Origin: an uncultured Clostridium sp.
GTDB lineage: Bacteria > Bacillota > Clostridia > Lachnospirales > Lachnospiraceae
DNA length: 64,000 nucleotides
Direction: 5' to 3'
Assembly: GCA_900538475.1 (NCBI GenBank)
Contig: UPYT01000002.1
Coordinates: forward strand, 110,161 to 174,160
The position numbers and the translations under genes were made by a program. Under the pieces are notes generated by a model. The model saw nothing but the letters and a program-made list of their open reading frames with translations. It made no database searches and was not told the origin of the DNA. Positions 49,792-58,322 of the stretch are shown here, piece by piece. How positions within the stretch are numbered: the stretch's first letter is position 1; every line of letters starts with the position of its first letter.

Positions 49792-50382
49792 ATGACAGAA
49801 GAAAACAAAACCTACATCACCCATCTCAAGGTCACAGATGTCCCGTGGCACCGGCTCACCACCGCCTATGGCCGGGGGACGGATTTTCCCGCACACCTGA
49901 CAGTGTTGGAGCAGATGCGTGATTTGGCGTCCGTCAAAGAGTCCCTCTACGAGCTCACCACCAACATGGAACACCAGAGTACCCTCTGGCACACCACCCC
50001 CTTCGGCATGGTGTTTCTGAGCCGAATTCTGGAGAAGGCCCTCGCAGACAGCGAGCAGAACCCCGCAGCCCATTTCCTGGCCGGGGAACTGCTGGACTTC
50101 TTTGCCTGCATCCTCCAGTGCTTCCACGATGGAGATGAGATGGAGCACGCCGAGGCACTGCCGCAGTTCTCCGATCTGCTGAAAGAAGAATACCTGTGGT
50201 CGGAGGAATACGACGAGGAAGAAGATGAGATGCGCTACGAGGAGGACGAGGTCTTCCCCGATGACCTGTTCTACAGCTTCTATTACTACTCCTGGCAGGC
50301 GGTGCTGGCCTGCCGGGATATATTGGAGCAGGCCCCGGCGGAGTTTGCCGAGCCTGCCGCCGCAGTGCTGAAACTGCTGTAA
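49792..50382 (+). CDS. Acidic immunity-array protein
   Basis: 196 residues with a helical body (MRDLASVKESLYELTTNMEHQ) and a very acidic stretch (EEYDEEEDEMRYEEDEVFPDD). Strong acidity is common in immunity proteins that mask nucleases or DNA-binding toxins. No family recognised. AAGGAGGCGG precedes ATG 49792. Confidence 0.6.
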   Translation: MTEENKTYITHLKVTDVPWHRLTTAYGRGTDFPAHLTVLEQMRDLASVKESLYELTTNMEHQSTLWHTTPFGMVFLSRILEKALADSEQNPAAHFLAGELLDFFACILQCFHDGDEMEHAEALPQFSDLLKEEYLWSEEYDEEEDEMRYEEDEVFPDDLFYSFYYYSWQAVLACRDILEQAPAEFAEPAAAVLKLL

Positions 50383-50395
50383 AGGAGAATGATCT

Positions 50396-51235
50396 ATGTT
50401 TGAAGAATTTTATGAGATGTACGAGCCCGAGGAGCAGGAAGTGGTCGCTCTGATCAATCGCTGCATTGGAGGCGGATATAACCGGAAAGGAAACTTTTGG
50501 GAAATGACCGTTGTGACGCTGGGCGTGGTATTTTGTGACACCGGCAAGGTCAGCACCAAAGAGGAGCGGCTGGAGTGGCCGGTCACCGATGAGGAGCATA
50601 ACAGCGAAAAGGGCTGGGAACGCTTTCAAAACGAGCAGATCTGCCGCCTGAAGATCCGCCGGATGAAAGAGGAATGGGAAAAAGATCTGGTGGCATGGCC
50701 CTGGTGTATCTCCCAGGTGGTCAAGGCCCACGAGGACTGTCCGGAACTTCAAGCCGTTCTGGACGTGTACCACAAGCCAGTGGTGATCCAGGACCAGGTG
50801 CTGGGAGAACTGACACTGGACAAGGACTATGATGCCTTCGAGGGCGAAATCCAGTGGTGTGGAAAGGATGTGAGCCTTTCTCTGGAGGTCAATGCTGAGA
50901 GCAAGCCATCCTGGACCCGTGCCCGCAGCGCCGCCAAGAAGCTGCTGGCCAACTGTGAAACCTGGGACAAAGCCATGCGGGAGCTTGCAGCAAAGAACCT
51001 GACCGAACTGGCTAACAACTGGCTCTCCCAAGATGAAGAAAATCCCCGTGACCCGGAAACAGACCCCATCACAGAGGAAGAACTCACCCGGCGGATCAGC
51101 ATGACGAGCCTGTCCGTCACCTCCGGCGGCAGCTTCACCGCCTGGTTTGACTGCGACGAGATCTTCACCGACCATGCGGTAACGGTCTACGGCTCTTTGA
51201 AAAAGGGTCTCAAAACTGCCAACATTGAGGGGTAA
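50396..51235 (+). CDS. DUF2262 immunity-type protein
   Basis: 279 residues. VLGELTLDKDYDAFEGEIQWCGKDVSLSLEV, WDKAMRELAAKNLTELANNWL and FTAWFDCDEIFTDHAVTVYGSLKKGLKTANIEG form a full DUF2262 domain in the C-terminal half; the N-terminal 120 residues are specific. DUF2262 is a frequent member of poly-immunity loci. AAAGGAG lies before ATG 50396. Confidence 0.8.
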   Translation: MFEEFYEMYEPEEQEVVALINRCIGGGYNRKGNFWEMTVVTLGVVFCDTGKVSTKEERLEWPVTDEEHNSEKGWERFQNEQICRLKIRRMKEEWEKDLVAWPWCISQVVKAHEDCPELQAVLDVYHKPVVIQDQVLGELTLDKDYDAFEGEIQWCGKDVSLSLEVNAESKPSWTRARSAAKKLLANCETWDKAMRELAAKNLTELANNWLSQDEENPRDPETDPITEEELTRRISMTSLSVTSGGSFTAWFDCDEIFTDHAVTVYGSLKKGLKTANIEG

Positions 51236-51245
51236 GGAGGCGCCT

Positions 51246-51608
51246 ATGAAACTGCATGAGTACTGGCTTGGGTTGTATCCCCTTGATTGGGAATTTTGCT
51301 TTATGCCAGTGCAAACCTATAAAAACTTCATCACAGAGCAGTATCATAAAAACCCCGCTTTTTACAACATCTCAGCGGGTTCCATTGAGAAGGTATTGAC
51401 ACACATTGACGCCATTTTATCTGCGGCTATGGAGGATTGGAATAAAACCACGAACCATGCTGCCCTGCGTTGTCCTCCAATGATCTTTCCTCTCCCAAAG
51501 GGACAGGAGAGCAATATAGCGGAATTTGCTGTCATTCTCAAGATGGATAATGATGGAGATACAGTAGTCTATTCACCAATTCCATTGCCCCATCTGGAAA
51601 ACCAATGA
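51246..51608 (+). CDS. Small immunity-array protein
   Basis: 120 residues. HEYWLGLYPLDWEFCFMPVQTYKNFI at the start and FPLPKGQESNIAEFAVILKMDNDGDTVVYSP at the end; no family recognised. Its base composition is more AT-rich than its neighbours, which suggests a separate origin. TAAGGAGG lies before ATG 51246. Confidence 0.6.
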   Translation: MKLHEYWLGLYPLDWEFCFMPVQTYKNFITEQYHKNPAFYNISAGSIEKVLTHIDAILSAAMEDWNKTTNHAALRCPPMIFPLPKGQESNIAEFAVILKMDNDGDTVVYSPIPLPHLENQ

Positions 51609-51620
51609 GGAGGGATATCT

Positions 51621-52124
51621 ATGAAACTGAATTGTAAACGCATTGATTTTACATATACGCCCGGAGAGGAGATTTTCAACTTTCCCGAGGAATCGGGACT
51701 GCCCTTTCTTTTCGATGTAGAGGAAGAACTGACTGCTGATCCTGTTGCCATGGATGCGGTGGGAGAAATGCTGGATGAGGCGGAGAAACTGGCGGAAAAA
51801 GCCAAGGCCGCCATCAAAGCGGCGCTGGCGGACGAGGACAGCCCCTACCACGACGCTGTGACCTTTTTCATGGCGTTCCACCGGGACGATGTAGGCCCGG
51901 ATATTGCGGCAGATCTTTTTCCGGGAACCGACCCATCCAAGCTGTCCTTTGCCGAGATGGTGGACTTTTTGAAACTCAAGCGGTTCGGCAGTCTGGTGGA
52001 TAGCGAGATGAATCAGCAAGTTTTCATTCTGGATCTGTCCTTCAACCCGGAGATCACTGACGAGCTGATGGTAATCTACTTTGACATGAACAAGGAGATT
52101 TTCTGTATCACACATGAAAGCTGA
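51621..52124 (+). CDS. DUF2004-like immunity protein
   Basis: 167 residues, acidic. GEEIFNFPEESGLPFLFDVEEE, a helical AGMLDEAEKLAEKAKAAIKAAL-type region, then FHRDDVGPDIAADLFPG and VFILDLSFNPEITDELMVIYFD. The ending with ITDELMVIYFD is typical of DUF2004 proteins of immunity loci. GAGGAGGG lies before ATG 51621. Confidence 0.7.
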   Translation: MKLNCKRIDFTYTPGEEIFNFPEESGLPFLFDVEEELTADPVAMDAVGEMLDEAEKLAEKAKAAIKAALADEDSPYHDAVTFFMAFHRDDVGPDIAADLFPGTDPSKLSFAEMVDFLKLKRFGSLVDSEMNQQVFILDLSFNPEITDELMVIYFDMNKEIFCITHES

Positions 52125-52135
52125 GGTGGTACTCT

Positions 52136-52690
52136 ATGACGAAAGAACGCATCCCCATCTCCGGCGATCTCAAAAGCAAGGTCAAGCAACTGATGGAGTA
52201 CGCCGGATGGCAGGAAGGGCGAAAAGTGGACATTTCCATTGCGGAGAAGTATTACGCCGATCATGGTGTCCCGATGATGAAGACCACCCAGCGGTTTTAC
52301 CGCAAGTATTTCGGCCTGTGCTGCGAGTGGTATTTGGCGCAGAAAAAGCTGAAATGGGCGGCTGACTTTGAGTTTGCTTTGTTCCCGTACCTGGTCAATG
52401 GGATCAAAAACCATTTGGAAGAAGCCTATTTTCGGGATATGTCCGGCTGTGAACTGGCAGAGATTGAACAGGCTGTCGGTGAAAAATGCCAGCCAATCGG
52501 TCATATAGGCTACTACTACCCGGCGGAGGTTTGGATCTCGGAGTACGGGAAACTGTATGCGAAATATGAGTACCAGGACGAGATCGAGTGCTTTCCGGAT
52601 GTGTTTGCCCTGATCGAACGGGAACTGCGGCAGTGCAAATTTGATTCCGCTGCCATGAAAACGGTGGAGGCACTGGACGGAAAGATATGA
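52136..52690 (+). CDS. SUKH-3 family immunity protein
   Basis: 184 residues. LMEYAGWQEGRKVDISIAEKYYADHG, KYFGLCCEWYL and IGHIGYYYPAEVWISEYGKLYAKYEYQDEIECF match the SUKH-3 pattern (AGW.eGR near the start, fGxL-type strand, a late aromatic strand). SUKH proteins bind polymorphic nuclease toxins. ATG 52136 has GAGGTGG in front. Confidence 0.8.
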   Translation: MTKERIPISGDLKSKVKQLMEYAGWQEGRKVDISIAEKYYADHGVPMMKTTQRFYRKYFGLCCEWYLAQKKLKWAADFEFALFPYLVNGIKNHLEEAYFRDMSGCELAEIEQAVGEKCQPIGHIGYYYPAEVWISEYGKLYAKYEYQDEIECFPDVFALIERELRQCKFDSAAMKTVEALDGKI

Positions 52691-52714
52691 CGAAGCAACA
52701 AGGAGGAACTGATT

Positions 52715-53563
52715 ATGAACATGAAAGAAAAACTGGAGTCGTTGGGCAAAAACAGCATTCAGCTGAAAATTGCCAGAAAAGAAACATACAAACTGGGCGC
52801 TACCCGCTTCGGCGGGAAGCCGGATGTGCCGCCGGACTTCGTTTGGCCCACCTATGAGGGCGAGAGCTATGACCATGTGGTGAAGGATCGTCCTCTCACT
52901 TTCCTGGCTCAGTTCAACTGTGCGGAGCTGGCCCAGTTTGACAAAGAGCATCTTCTGCCCGATCACGGCCTGCTCTCCTTCTTCTATGAAACGGACACCC
53001 AGTGCTGGGGCTATGACCCCAAGAATCAGGGCTGTGCCCGCGTCTACTGGTTTGAGGACATGTCCGTGCTGTCCGCCGCTGACTTCCCGGCGGATATGGG
53101 AGAGGATTTCAAGTTTCCAATGGTCAAGATCAAGCTGGATGCCAAGACCTCCTATCCTTCCTGGCAGGACTTCAGCGAGATGTTCCCGGATGAAAAGGAT
53201 GACGACGCTTTCAACGATGCTTTGGATGAACTGACTGGCGAGGACCCCGAGAACCCGGATGATCGCTCCCAGCTGCTGGGCTGGCCCGATGTGATCCAGA
53301 ACAGCATGTTTGACGAGTGCGACCTGGTGACTCAGGGCTACTATCTGGGCAACGGCTGGCTCAATATCCCCAAGGAGGTCCGTCAGCGGGCGGAAGAAAC
53401 GGCCCGTGACCGCTGGATGTTGCTGTTCCAGCTGGATATCGTGGAGCTTGGCGACTTTGAGCTGATGTTTGGAGACTGCGGGCACATCTATTTCTACATT
53501 ACCAAAGAGGACCTGGCCGCCCGCCGCTTTGACCGGATCTGGCTGATCCTCCAGTGCTATTAA
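52715..53563 (+). CDS. DUF1963 (YwqG-like) immunity protein
   Basis: 282 residues. TYKLGATRFGGKPDVPPDFVWP, PLTFLAQFNCAELAQFD, GLLSFFYETDTQCWGYDPKNQGCARVYWFED and the C-terminal GDCGHIYFYITKEDLAARRFDRIWLILQCY are a complete DUF1963/YwqG domain. Such proteins recur in immunity loci of Firmicutes. AAGGAGG precedes ATG 52715. Confidence 0.85.
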   Translation: MNMKEKLESLGKNSIQLKIARKETYKLGATRFGGKPDVPPDFVWPTYEGESYDHVVKDRPLTFLAQFNCAELAQFDKEHLLPDHGLLSFFYETDTQCWGYDPKNQGCARVYWFEDMSVLSAADFPADMGEDFKFPMVKIKLDAKTSYPSWQDFSEMFPDEKDDDAFNDALDELTGEDPENPDDRSQLLGWPDVIQNSMFDECDLVTQGYYLGNGWLNIPKEVRQRAEETARDRWMLLFQLDIVELGDFELMFGDCGHIYFYITKEDLAARRFDRIWLILQCY

Positions 53564-53567
53564 AAAT

Positions 53568-53861
53568 ATGAAACAGGACTTTACTATTTGGCGCAATCAA
53601 ATATTGCAGAATCCGTGGGACATTTCACCGCTGAAATTCGGAATATCGCAGGATGAGGTCATAGAAATCTTCGGGAATCCCGATGCCGTTTCCACCATGA
53701 GAAGCGACGGGAAACCTTTGCTCCTCAAATACCATGACATTGAACTGCATTTCGATAGAAAGGCTCCTCATGGACTCTACTTAGTTTACAGCGACGATGA
53801 GATCGAGTTGAGCATGACTGCCGAGCACGAAGAAAGGAGAAATCACGATGAAAGCATTTGA
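53568..53861 (+). CDS. Small immunity-array protein
   Basis: 97 residues. WDISPLKFGISQDEVIEIFGNPDAVSTM, then LLKYHDIELHFDRKAPHGLYLVYSDDE: it resembles small SMI1-partner proteins that start with a LRFG/MSQxEV block. It has no clear ribosome site and lies 4 bases after the DUF1963 stop, so it is probably translated by coupling. The end overlaps the next gene by 14 bases. Confidence 0.65.
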   Translation: MKQDFTIWRNQILQNPWDISPLKFGISQDEVIEIFGNPDAVSTMRSDGKPLLLKYHDIELHFDRKAPHGLYLVYSDDEIELSMTAEHEERRNHDESI

Positions 53862-54174
53862 CCCCAATTACAAACTGCTGGACGAGATGTATCAGGACGA
53901 TTACTATCCTGCTTTTCTGGTGGACAAGGTAAAGGACGAGCTTCAGAAGGTTATCGACCTGCTGGAGAGCGGCGAAACCGATACCGAAGTGGTGCAGGAA
54001 ACGCTGGACGAGGCGGTCTGCGGCATCAATGATCTCCAGGAGGAGTTTGACGAGAACGACAGCGAGATCGAAACGGTGGCACGGGACTGCATCGGTGTAA
54101 CCGTGGACTACATTCTGGAGTGGTTTGGCATCCCCATTGACACCGAAGAGGCCATCCGAGAACGGGACTGGTGA
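53848..54174 (+). CDS. DUF5713 family protein
   Basis: 108 residues, strongly acidic and helical. KLLDEMYQDDYYPAFLVDKVKDEL, AVCGINDLQEEFDENDSEIETVARDCIG and IDTEEAIRERDW are the DUF5713 pattern, found in immunity loci. AAAGGAG lies 8 bases before ATG 53848. Confidence 0.8.
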   Translation: MKAFDPNYKLLDEMYQDDYYPAFLVDKVKDELQKVIDLLESGETDTEVVQETLDEAVCGINDLQEEFDENDSEIETVARDCIGVTVDYILEWFGIPIDTEEAIRERDW

Positions 54175-54179
54175 GCCCT

Positions 54180-54386
54180 ATGGCAGAAAAAGAACTGGCC
54201 CTTTGTGATGAGTGCGGCAGCCTGTTTTTCAAAGGCTCCTCACAGATGATGGGGCTGTGCCCGGAATGTGCCCATATTCTCTATGGCTACCCGAACTGTG
54301 CCCATCATTTCCGGAATGGCCGGTGTGTGAACTGCTATTGGGACGGCTCGGAGAGCGAGTACATCAAGTCACTGAAAAGAGATTGA
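54180..54386 (+). CDS. Small zinc-ribbon protein
   Basis: 68 residues. LCDECGSLFF, LCPECAHILYGYPNCAHHF and CVNCYWDG give four Cys pairs/His sites suited to one or two zinc ions. GTG 54171, which overlaps the previous stop, is an alternative start. No name for the family. Confidence 0.6.
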   Translation: MAEKELALCDECGSLFFKGSSQMMGLCPECAHILYGYPNCAHHFRNGRCVNCYWDGSESEYIKSLKRD

Positions 54387-54390
54387 TACT

Positions 54391-54627
54391 ATGCCTTGGA
54401 AATATGAAACCTTTGGCCCGGACGGTCAATGCAAATTGTTCGGTGTGAACATCTTTGACTACGACTGGCAACCTACCGGGAAACGAGTAAAAGTTCAAGA
54501 CCCGATCTATCACCAAGATCATACCTTCGAGGTCTGGCAGGTGGAGATTGACGGGCAGATCCACCGCTTTGCCGCAGGAGAGTTCTCCAACTGCGTGTGG
54601 GGATTTTATTTAGAGAAAGACGGATGA
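54391..54627 (+). CDS. Small immunity-array protein
   Basis: 78 residues, beta-rich: KLFGVNIFDYDWQPTGKRVKVQDPIYHQDHTFEVWQVEID and FAAGEFSNCVWGFYLE. Not recognised; presumably a single-domain immunity protein. It lies 4 bases after the zinc-ribbon gene. Confidence 0.6.
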   Translation: MPWKYETFGPDGQCKLFGVNIFDYDWQPTGKRVKVQDPIYHQDHTFEVWQVEIDGQIHRFAAGEFSNCVWGFYLEKDG

Positions 54628-54643
54628 GAGGAGCGTGTGGCGC

Positions 54644-55243
54644 ATGAGCCGAATCATTGATGAACCCTACTTTACATACAGTGCATACAACGCCCTGACC
54701 ACCGGCATCCAGGTGAAATGCCCCAAGTGCCACGGCGCAGGTATTGTAACAGCGGATGATGACAACGCCTATTTCCGGTGCCTGAGCTGCGGCCATCAGG
54801 AGACCCGCGACCGGACGATCTACCGCTACGATGTCCATAACCAATGCAAAAACTGCGGCAGGTACTACCGGGTGGATATTGAAGATGAGGAAAGGCAGCA
54901 CTTTCCTGTTCTCCATGTGGCCTGTCCCTACTGTGGGACAACCATGCCGGGAGAAGTTCATAAAACAGCGGAGGCTTTCTCCTACATTGCTGATATTCAG
55001 GGCGGACGAGAACCTTATTTCGGTCTGGAACTATGGTTTTTGATTTCATTTCAGGGAAAACCTGTATGGGCACTCAACCGAGAACATCTTGCCTATCTGA
55101 TCGGCTATCTCAGCGCCGACCTGCGGGAAAAGCCGATGGGAAGAGCGAAAATGACCCAGGCTGACCATCTCCCCACCTTCATGAAAACCGCAAAGAACCG
55201 GGAGCGGATCGTGAAGCTGCTGAGGCAAATGCAGGAGAAATGA
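54644..55243 (+). CDS. Zinc-ribbon protein of the immunity array
   Basis: 199 residues. Three Cys pairs sites are visible: CPKCHGAG with CLSCG, CKNCGRYY, and CPYCGTTM. The C-terminal half (AFSYIADIQGGREPYFGLELWFLISFQGKPVWALNREHLAYLIGYL) resembles a conserved domain in Firmicutes immunity proteins. The ATG at 54644 is preferred over GTG 54635. Function not known. Confidence 0.65.
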   Translation: MSRIIDEPYFTYSAYNALTTGIQVKCPKCHGAGIVTADDDNAYFRCLSCGHQETRDRTIYRYDVHNQCKNCGRYYRVDIEDEERQHFPVLHVACPYCGTTMPGEVHKTAEAFSYIADIQGGREPYFGLELWFLISFQGKPVWALNREHLAYLIGYLSADLREKPMGRAKMTQADHLPTFMKTAKNRERIVKLLRQMQEK

Positions 55244-55245
55244 GG

Positions 55246-55515
55246 ATGGAACAGAAAGTAATTTACAACGGCCAAATTCTTACTCTGACTCACTTTTGGG
55301 CAACGGGAGAGCCTTGCCTGTGGATCACCGACCCGGAGCAGATCGGGATGCCCAAAATGGAGTTTATGGGAGGCCACCCGGACGAATACTGCATTTTTCT
55401 GAAAAATCTGACGGAAACAGAGTTGGCACAGATCACATCCTTGGACGGCGCTCCACTGGATATGAAAGAAGAACGAAACGACATTGAAGGAGGTGAACAC
55501 CATGGAATCGATTAG
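55246..55515 (+). CDS. Small immunity-array protein
   Basis: 89 residues with a MPKMEFMGGHPDEYCIFLKNLTETELAQI segment and an acidic tail. Not recognised. ATG 55240 would overlap the previous stop and may be the real start. The end overlaps the DKNYY gene start by 14 bases. Confidence 0.6.
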   Translation: MEQKVIYNGQILTLTHFWATGEPCLWITDPEQIGMPKMEFMGGHPDEYCIFLKNLTETELAQITSLDGAPLDMKEERNDIEGGEHHGID

Positions 55516-56236
55516 AAACCCGCTTCCCAAGCCGCCAAAGTACATGGATGCGGACTATAGGACTTTGCCTGACATCGAAAGCAATCCGTTGTTCTATGAT
55601 GAAGACGCGCAGGAGATCCTGTGCTATTGGACGGACGGTAAAATGGTCTACTGGCGTTATTCCCCGGTGTCCAATGATGTAGAGCATTTTGTCTGGTTCA
55701 ATAATCACTTTGCTAAGGATAGCAAACACTGTTTTCTCCAGCGCAAAAAGCTGCGAAATGTGGATCACGCCTCATTCACGGCACTCAACAACTGCTATGC
55801 CAGGGATTGTAAAAGTGTCTGGACCACCGGCGGCCGGTTTGAACCAGAGGACATCAGCTCTTTCGTTGTTTGTGATGATGGAGTCAACCTGGTGGAAATG
55901 GTCCGGACCATGTCCGATGGTACACAGCGCCCCATCCGAGTGCGGATTCCCTACGGATATGCCAAGGACAGCAAGGCCGTGTACTATGAAAACTTTGCCG
56001 GTAAAATCAAGATACTGAAAAAAGCTGACCCTACCACCTTCGTTTCCAACAACGACGGCTATTTCGCATGGGATGCCAAGTCCATCTTCTGGGGCGGTTA
56101 TCTGCTGCCGAAAGCCGACCTGCAATCCTGGCGGATCGTGAATACAGAAATGGATCTCTCAAGGGATGACAAGCACTTCTATATCCTGAATAAACTGGTC
56201 ACAGAAGAAGAATGGAACCAGAAACTGCTCGAATAA
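55502..56236 (+). CDS. DKNYY-repeat immunity protein
   Basis: 244 residues. Repeated short units of the type HFAKDSKHCFLQ, CYARDCKSVWTTG, GYAKDSKAVYYEN, FAWDAKSIFWGG and LSRDDKHFYILN are variants of the DKNYY repeat. DKNYY proteins are common in immunity loci. AAGGAGGTG precedes ATG 55502. Confidence 0.8.
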   Translation: MESIRNPLPKPPKYMDADYRTLPDIESNPLFYDEDAQEILCYWTDGKMVYWRYSPVSNDVEHFVWFNNHFAKDSKHCFLQRKKLRNVDHASFTALNNCYARDCKSVWTTGGRFEPEDISSFVVCDDGVNLVEMVRTMSDGTQRPIRVRIPYGYAKDSKAVYYENFAGKIKILKKADPTTFVSNNDGYFAWDAKSIFWGGYLLPKADLQSWRIVNTEMDLSRDDKHFYILNKLVTEEEWNQKLLE

Positions 56237-56251
56237 GAAAGGACAAACCCT

Positions 56252-57121
56252 ATGGCTCTACAAGATAAGAAAATAATGCCTCCCCCTTGGCTGGCCCACC
56301 GGGAGATCGAGCGATACTCCATTGGCTGGCGCATGGGCTATGGGGAGGATTACATAGACCGATTTGGCGATTGGCTGGACACCCTCTCCCCGGAGGAGCG
56401 GACGGAATACCGCACCCTCTTTCCCGAGCCGGTGACCTGGAAGGGCTGGTGGGATGACGAGGACAGCAGCGAGGTACTGGAGCATGGTGACTTCTTGGTG
56501 GATGCGTGGCAGCCGGAAGGCCAGCCCAAGTACACCCGCCAGTGGCTCCAGCAGGAGTTTGCCGCCGGGCGGAAGCGGGAGCTGTGCCTGTTCTGGGGCC
56601 ATCAGCCTTCCGAGGACGGCCAGCTGACAAAAAGCTGCCTCAGCCAGTGGTGGATGGAGGACTTCTATACGACGGCTGACTCCTACCTCTGCATGGAGCA
56701 GTATATGATGGCTGCCAAGGCCGAGCTGTTCGGCGACAAAGAGATCCGGGACCAGATTTTGAAATGCAGCGACCAAAAGCAGATCAAGGCTCTGGGCCGC
56801 AAGGTGCGGGGCTTTGAGCAGAAGGTATGGGACAAGTTCAAGTACGCCATTGTGCTGCTTGGCAACTGGCACAAATTCAGCCAGAACCGCGACCTGCGCG
56901 AATTTCTTCTCTCCACCGGAGATAGTGTGCTGGTGGAGGCCAGCCCCTATGATGCCATCTGGGGTATCCGCCTCGCGGCCAGCTCCCCGGAGGCCCAGGA
57001 CCCCATGAAGTGGCGGGGACAAAACCTGCTGGGCTTTGCGCTGATGGAGGTGCGGGACGAGCTGCGCCGGGTGACACAGAATGAAATGCTTTGCGATTGG
57101 AGTATGGTATGGGAACAATGA
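56252..57121 (+). CDS. NADAR-domain protein
   Basis: 289 residues. After about 100 specific residues, a complete NADAR (YbiA-like) domain: LCLFWGHQPSEDG, YLCMEQYMMAAKAELFGD, KALGRKVRGFEQKVWD, LLGNWHKFSQN, VEASPYDAIWGIRLA and GQNLLGFALMEVRDEL. NADAR enzymes cleave N-glycosidic bonds of ADP-ribose-type substrates, and members are known to remove ADP-ribose placed on nucleic acid by toxins. In this array it would be an enzymatic immunity to ADP-ribosylating toxins (inference). Its stop overlaps the next ATG. Confidence 0.85.
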   Translation: MALQDKKIMPPPWLAHREIERYSIGWRMGYGEDYIDRFGDWLDTLSPEERTEYRTLFPEPVTWKGWWDDEDSSEVLEHGDFLVDAWQPEGQPKYTRQWLQQEFAAGRKRELCLFWGHQPSEDGQLTKSCLSQWWMEDFYTTADSYLCMEQYMMAAKAELFGDKEIRDQILKCSDQKQIKALGRKVRGFEQKVWDKFKYAIVLLGNWHKFSQNRDLREFLLSTGDSVLVEASPYDAIWGIRLAASSPEAQDPMKWRGQNLLGFALMEVRDELRRVTQNEMLCDWSMVWEQ

Positions 57122-57567
57122 AACTTTATGAACTGGTTAACCACTATCACATCGGTACGGAACTGACCTGCGCCGAGGCGATGTTTATGGCCTGTAACGA
57201 GTATTACCATCTGAATTTGTCTGAGGAGACCCGGAAGATGTTCTCCGTCATGGGGCTTGGAATGCAAACCGAACATTCCTGCTGCGGCGCCTTCACCGTT
57301 GCGGTAGGGATCATCGGTCTGATGACCGCCAAGGAGGGCCAGACCGATGTGGACAACATAGAAGGCTACCGGATGATTGATGAATTGACGGACTTTATGT
57401 TGGACTTTTACGGAACGCTCCATTGTGTCGAACTGCAACAACTGGAAATCGTAGGTTATGAAAACCCATGCCACGCCATTGTGGAGGCACTGGCCAAAAA
57501 GCTGGAGGAGCTGCTGGCGAACCGCAGGATCTTTTGCCCGGCAAACGGAGGACAACTGAGCTGCTGA
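57118..57567 (+). CDS. C_GCAxxG_C_C-like cysteine protein
   Basis: 149 residues. ELTCAEAMFMACNEYY, then SVMGLGMQTEHSCCGAFTVAVGIIGLM, and later LHCVELQ and ENPCHAIV give the spaced Cys of the C_GCAxxG_C_C redox-type family, with CCGAF in place of GCAxxG. ATG 57118 overlaps the NADAR stop (ATGA). A role in metal or redox chemistry is possible. Confidence 0.7.
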   Translation: MKLYELVNHYHIGTELTCAEAMFMACNEYYHLNLSEETRKMFSVMGLGMQTEHSCCGAFTVAVGIIGLMTAKEGQTDVDNIEGYRMIDELTDFMLDFYGTLHCVELQQLEIVGYENPCHAIVEALAKKLEELLANRRIFCPANGGQLSC

Positions 57568-57590
57568 TGTGCCGGAAAGCGAGGGATTAC

Positions 57591-58301
57591 ATGAAAGACT
57601 TTTCCCAATACGGAAACAGACCGGACGACCAGTGGGAAATGCTGCCCTGGATACCCGATCCGCGTCCGCCCTTCAAAATCTGGGTGAAGCCGGAGCAGAT
57701 TGCGCCATTCTTTCTCATTCCCCACCACCCCTATGCGCTCTCTCTTCTGCTTAAAATCAACGATGGATTCCGGACGGAAGAATTCCGTCGGCTGGGACTG
57801 ACTGGAAACAGCGGAGACTGGGAGCGGCTGGTCCGGGGCGTGATACGGGAGTTTGAGGAAAACAACAGCGGTGTGGGTCTGTTTCACTTCGACTCTGACG
57901 AGGATGTGTTCTGCGTGTATTCCCAATACATCGACGATTTGATGATGCTGGCCAAAATGATCCGAGCAGCCTGTGCTGATGAAAAAACGATGCGGACTTA
58001 TCTTGGCAAAATCGAGTACATCAAGCTCTTTTGGGAGGACGCACCGGAGGGAGAACCACCGGTCATCCTCTATGAAGTGGATACCGAGAATGAGCGTCTG
58101 GCCCTCCGCTCCATCGACATCTTTGCAGATGGACGCACCCGCAACATCCCTGACCTTTACGACGGCGCCATCGAGATTACGCCGATCCCTACGGTGGAGG
58201 AATTGAACGCCCATGTCTGGGGCGAGGAATTCCACGCCTGCGTCATAGAGAAAGCGGAATTTGAGGCCATCTGGGAAAGCCACACCTATAATGGAGCATG
58301 A
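57591..58301 (+). CDS. Imm51-like domain fused to DUF6881-like domain
   Basis: 236 residues. Residues 25-130 (FFLIPHHPYALSLLLKINDGFRTEEF, NSGDWERLV, GVGLFHFDSDEDVFCVYSQ) fit the Imm51 pattern. Residues 142-236 (YIKLFWEDAPEGEPPVILYEVDTENERLALRSIDIFADG, FEAIWESHTYNG) fit DUF6881. The two are usually separate genes, so this is a fusion. ATG 57591 follows GAGGG; ATG 57567, overlapping the previous stop, is the alternative. Confidence 0.75.
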   Translation: MKDFSQYGNRPDDQWEMLPWIPDPRPPFKIWVKPEQIAPFFLIPHHPYALSLLLKINDGFRTEEFRRLGLTGNSGDWERLVRGVIREFEENNSGVGLFHFDSDEDVFCVYSQYIDDLMMLAKMIRAACADEKTMRTYLGKIEYIKLFWEDAPEGEPPVILYEVDTENERLALRSIDIFADGRTRNIPDLYDGAIEITPIPTVEELNAHVWGEEFHACVIEKAEFEAIWESHTYNGA

Positions 58302-58322
58302 AAGGAACCAGGAGGAGACACT

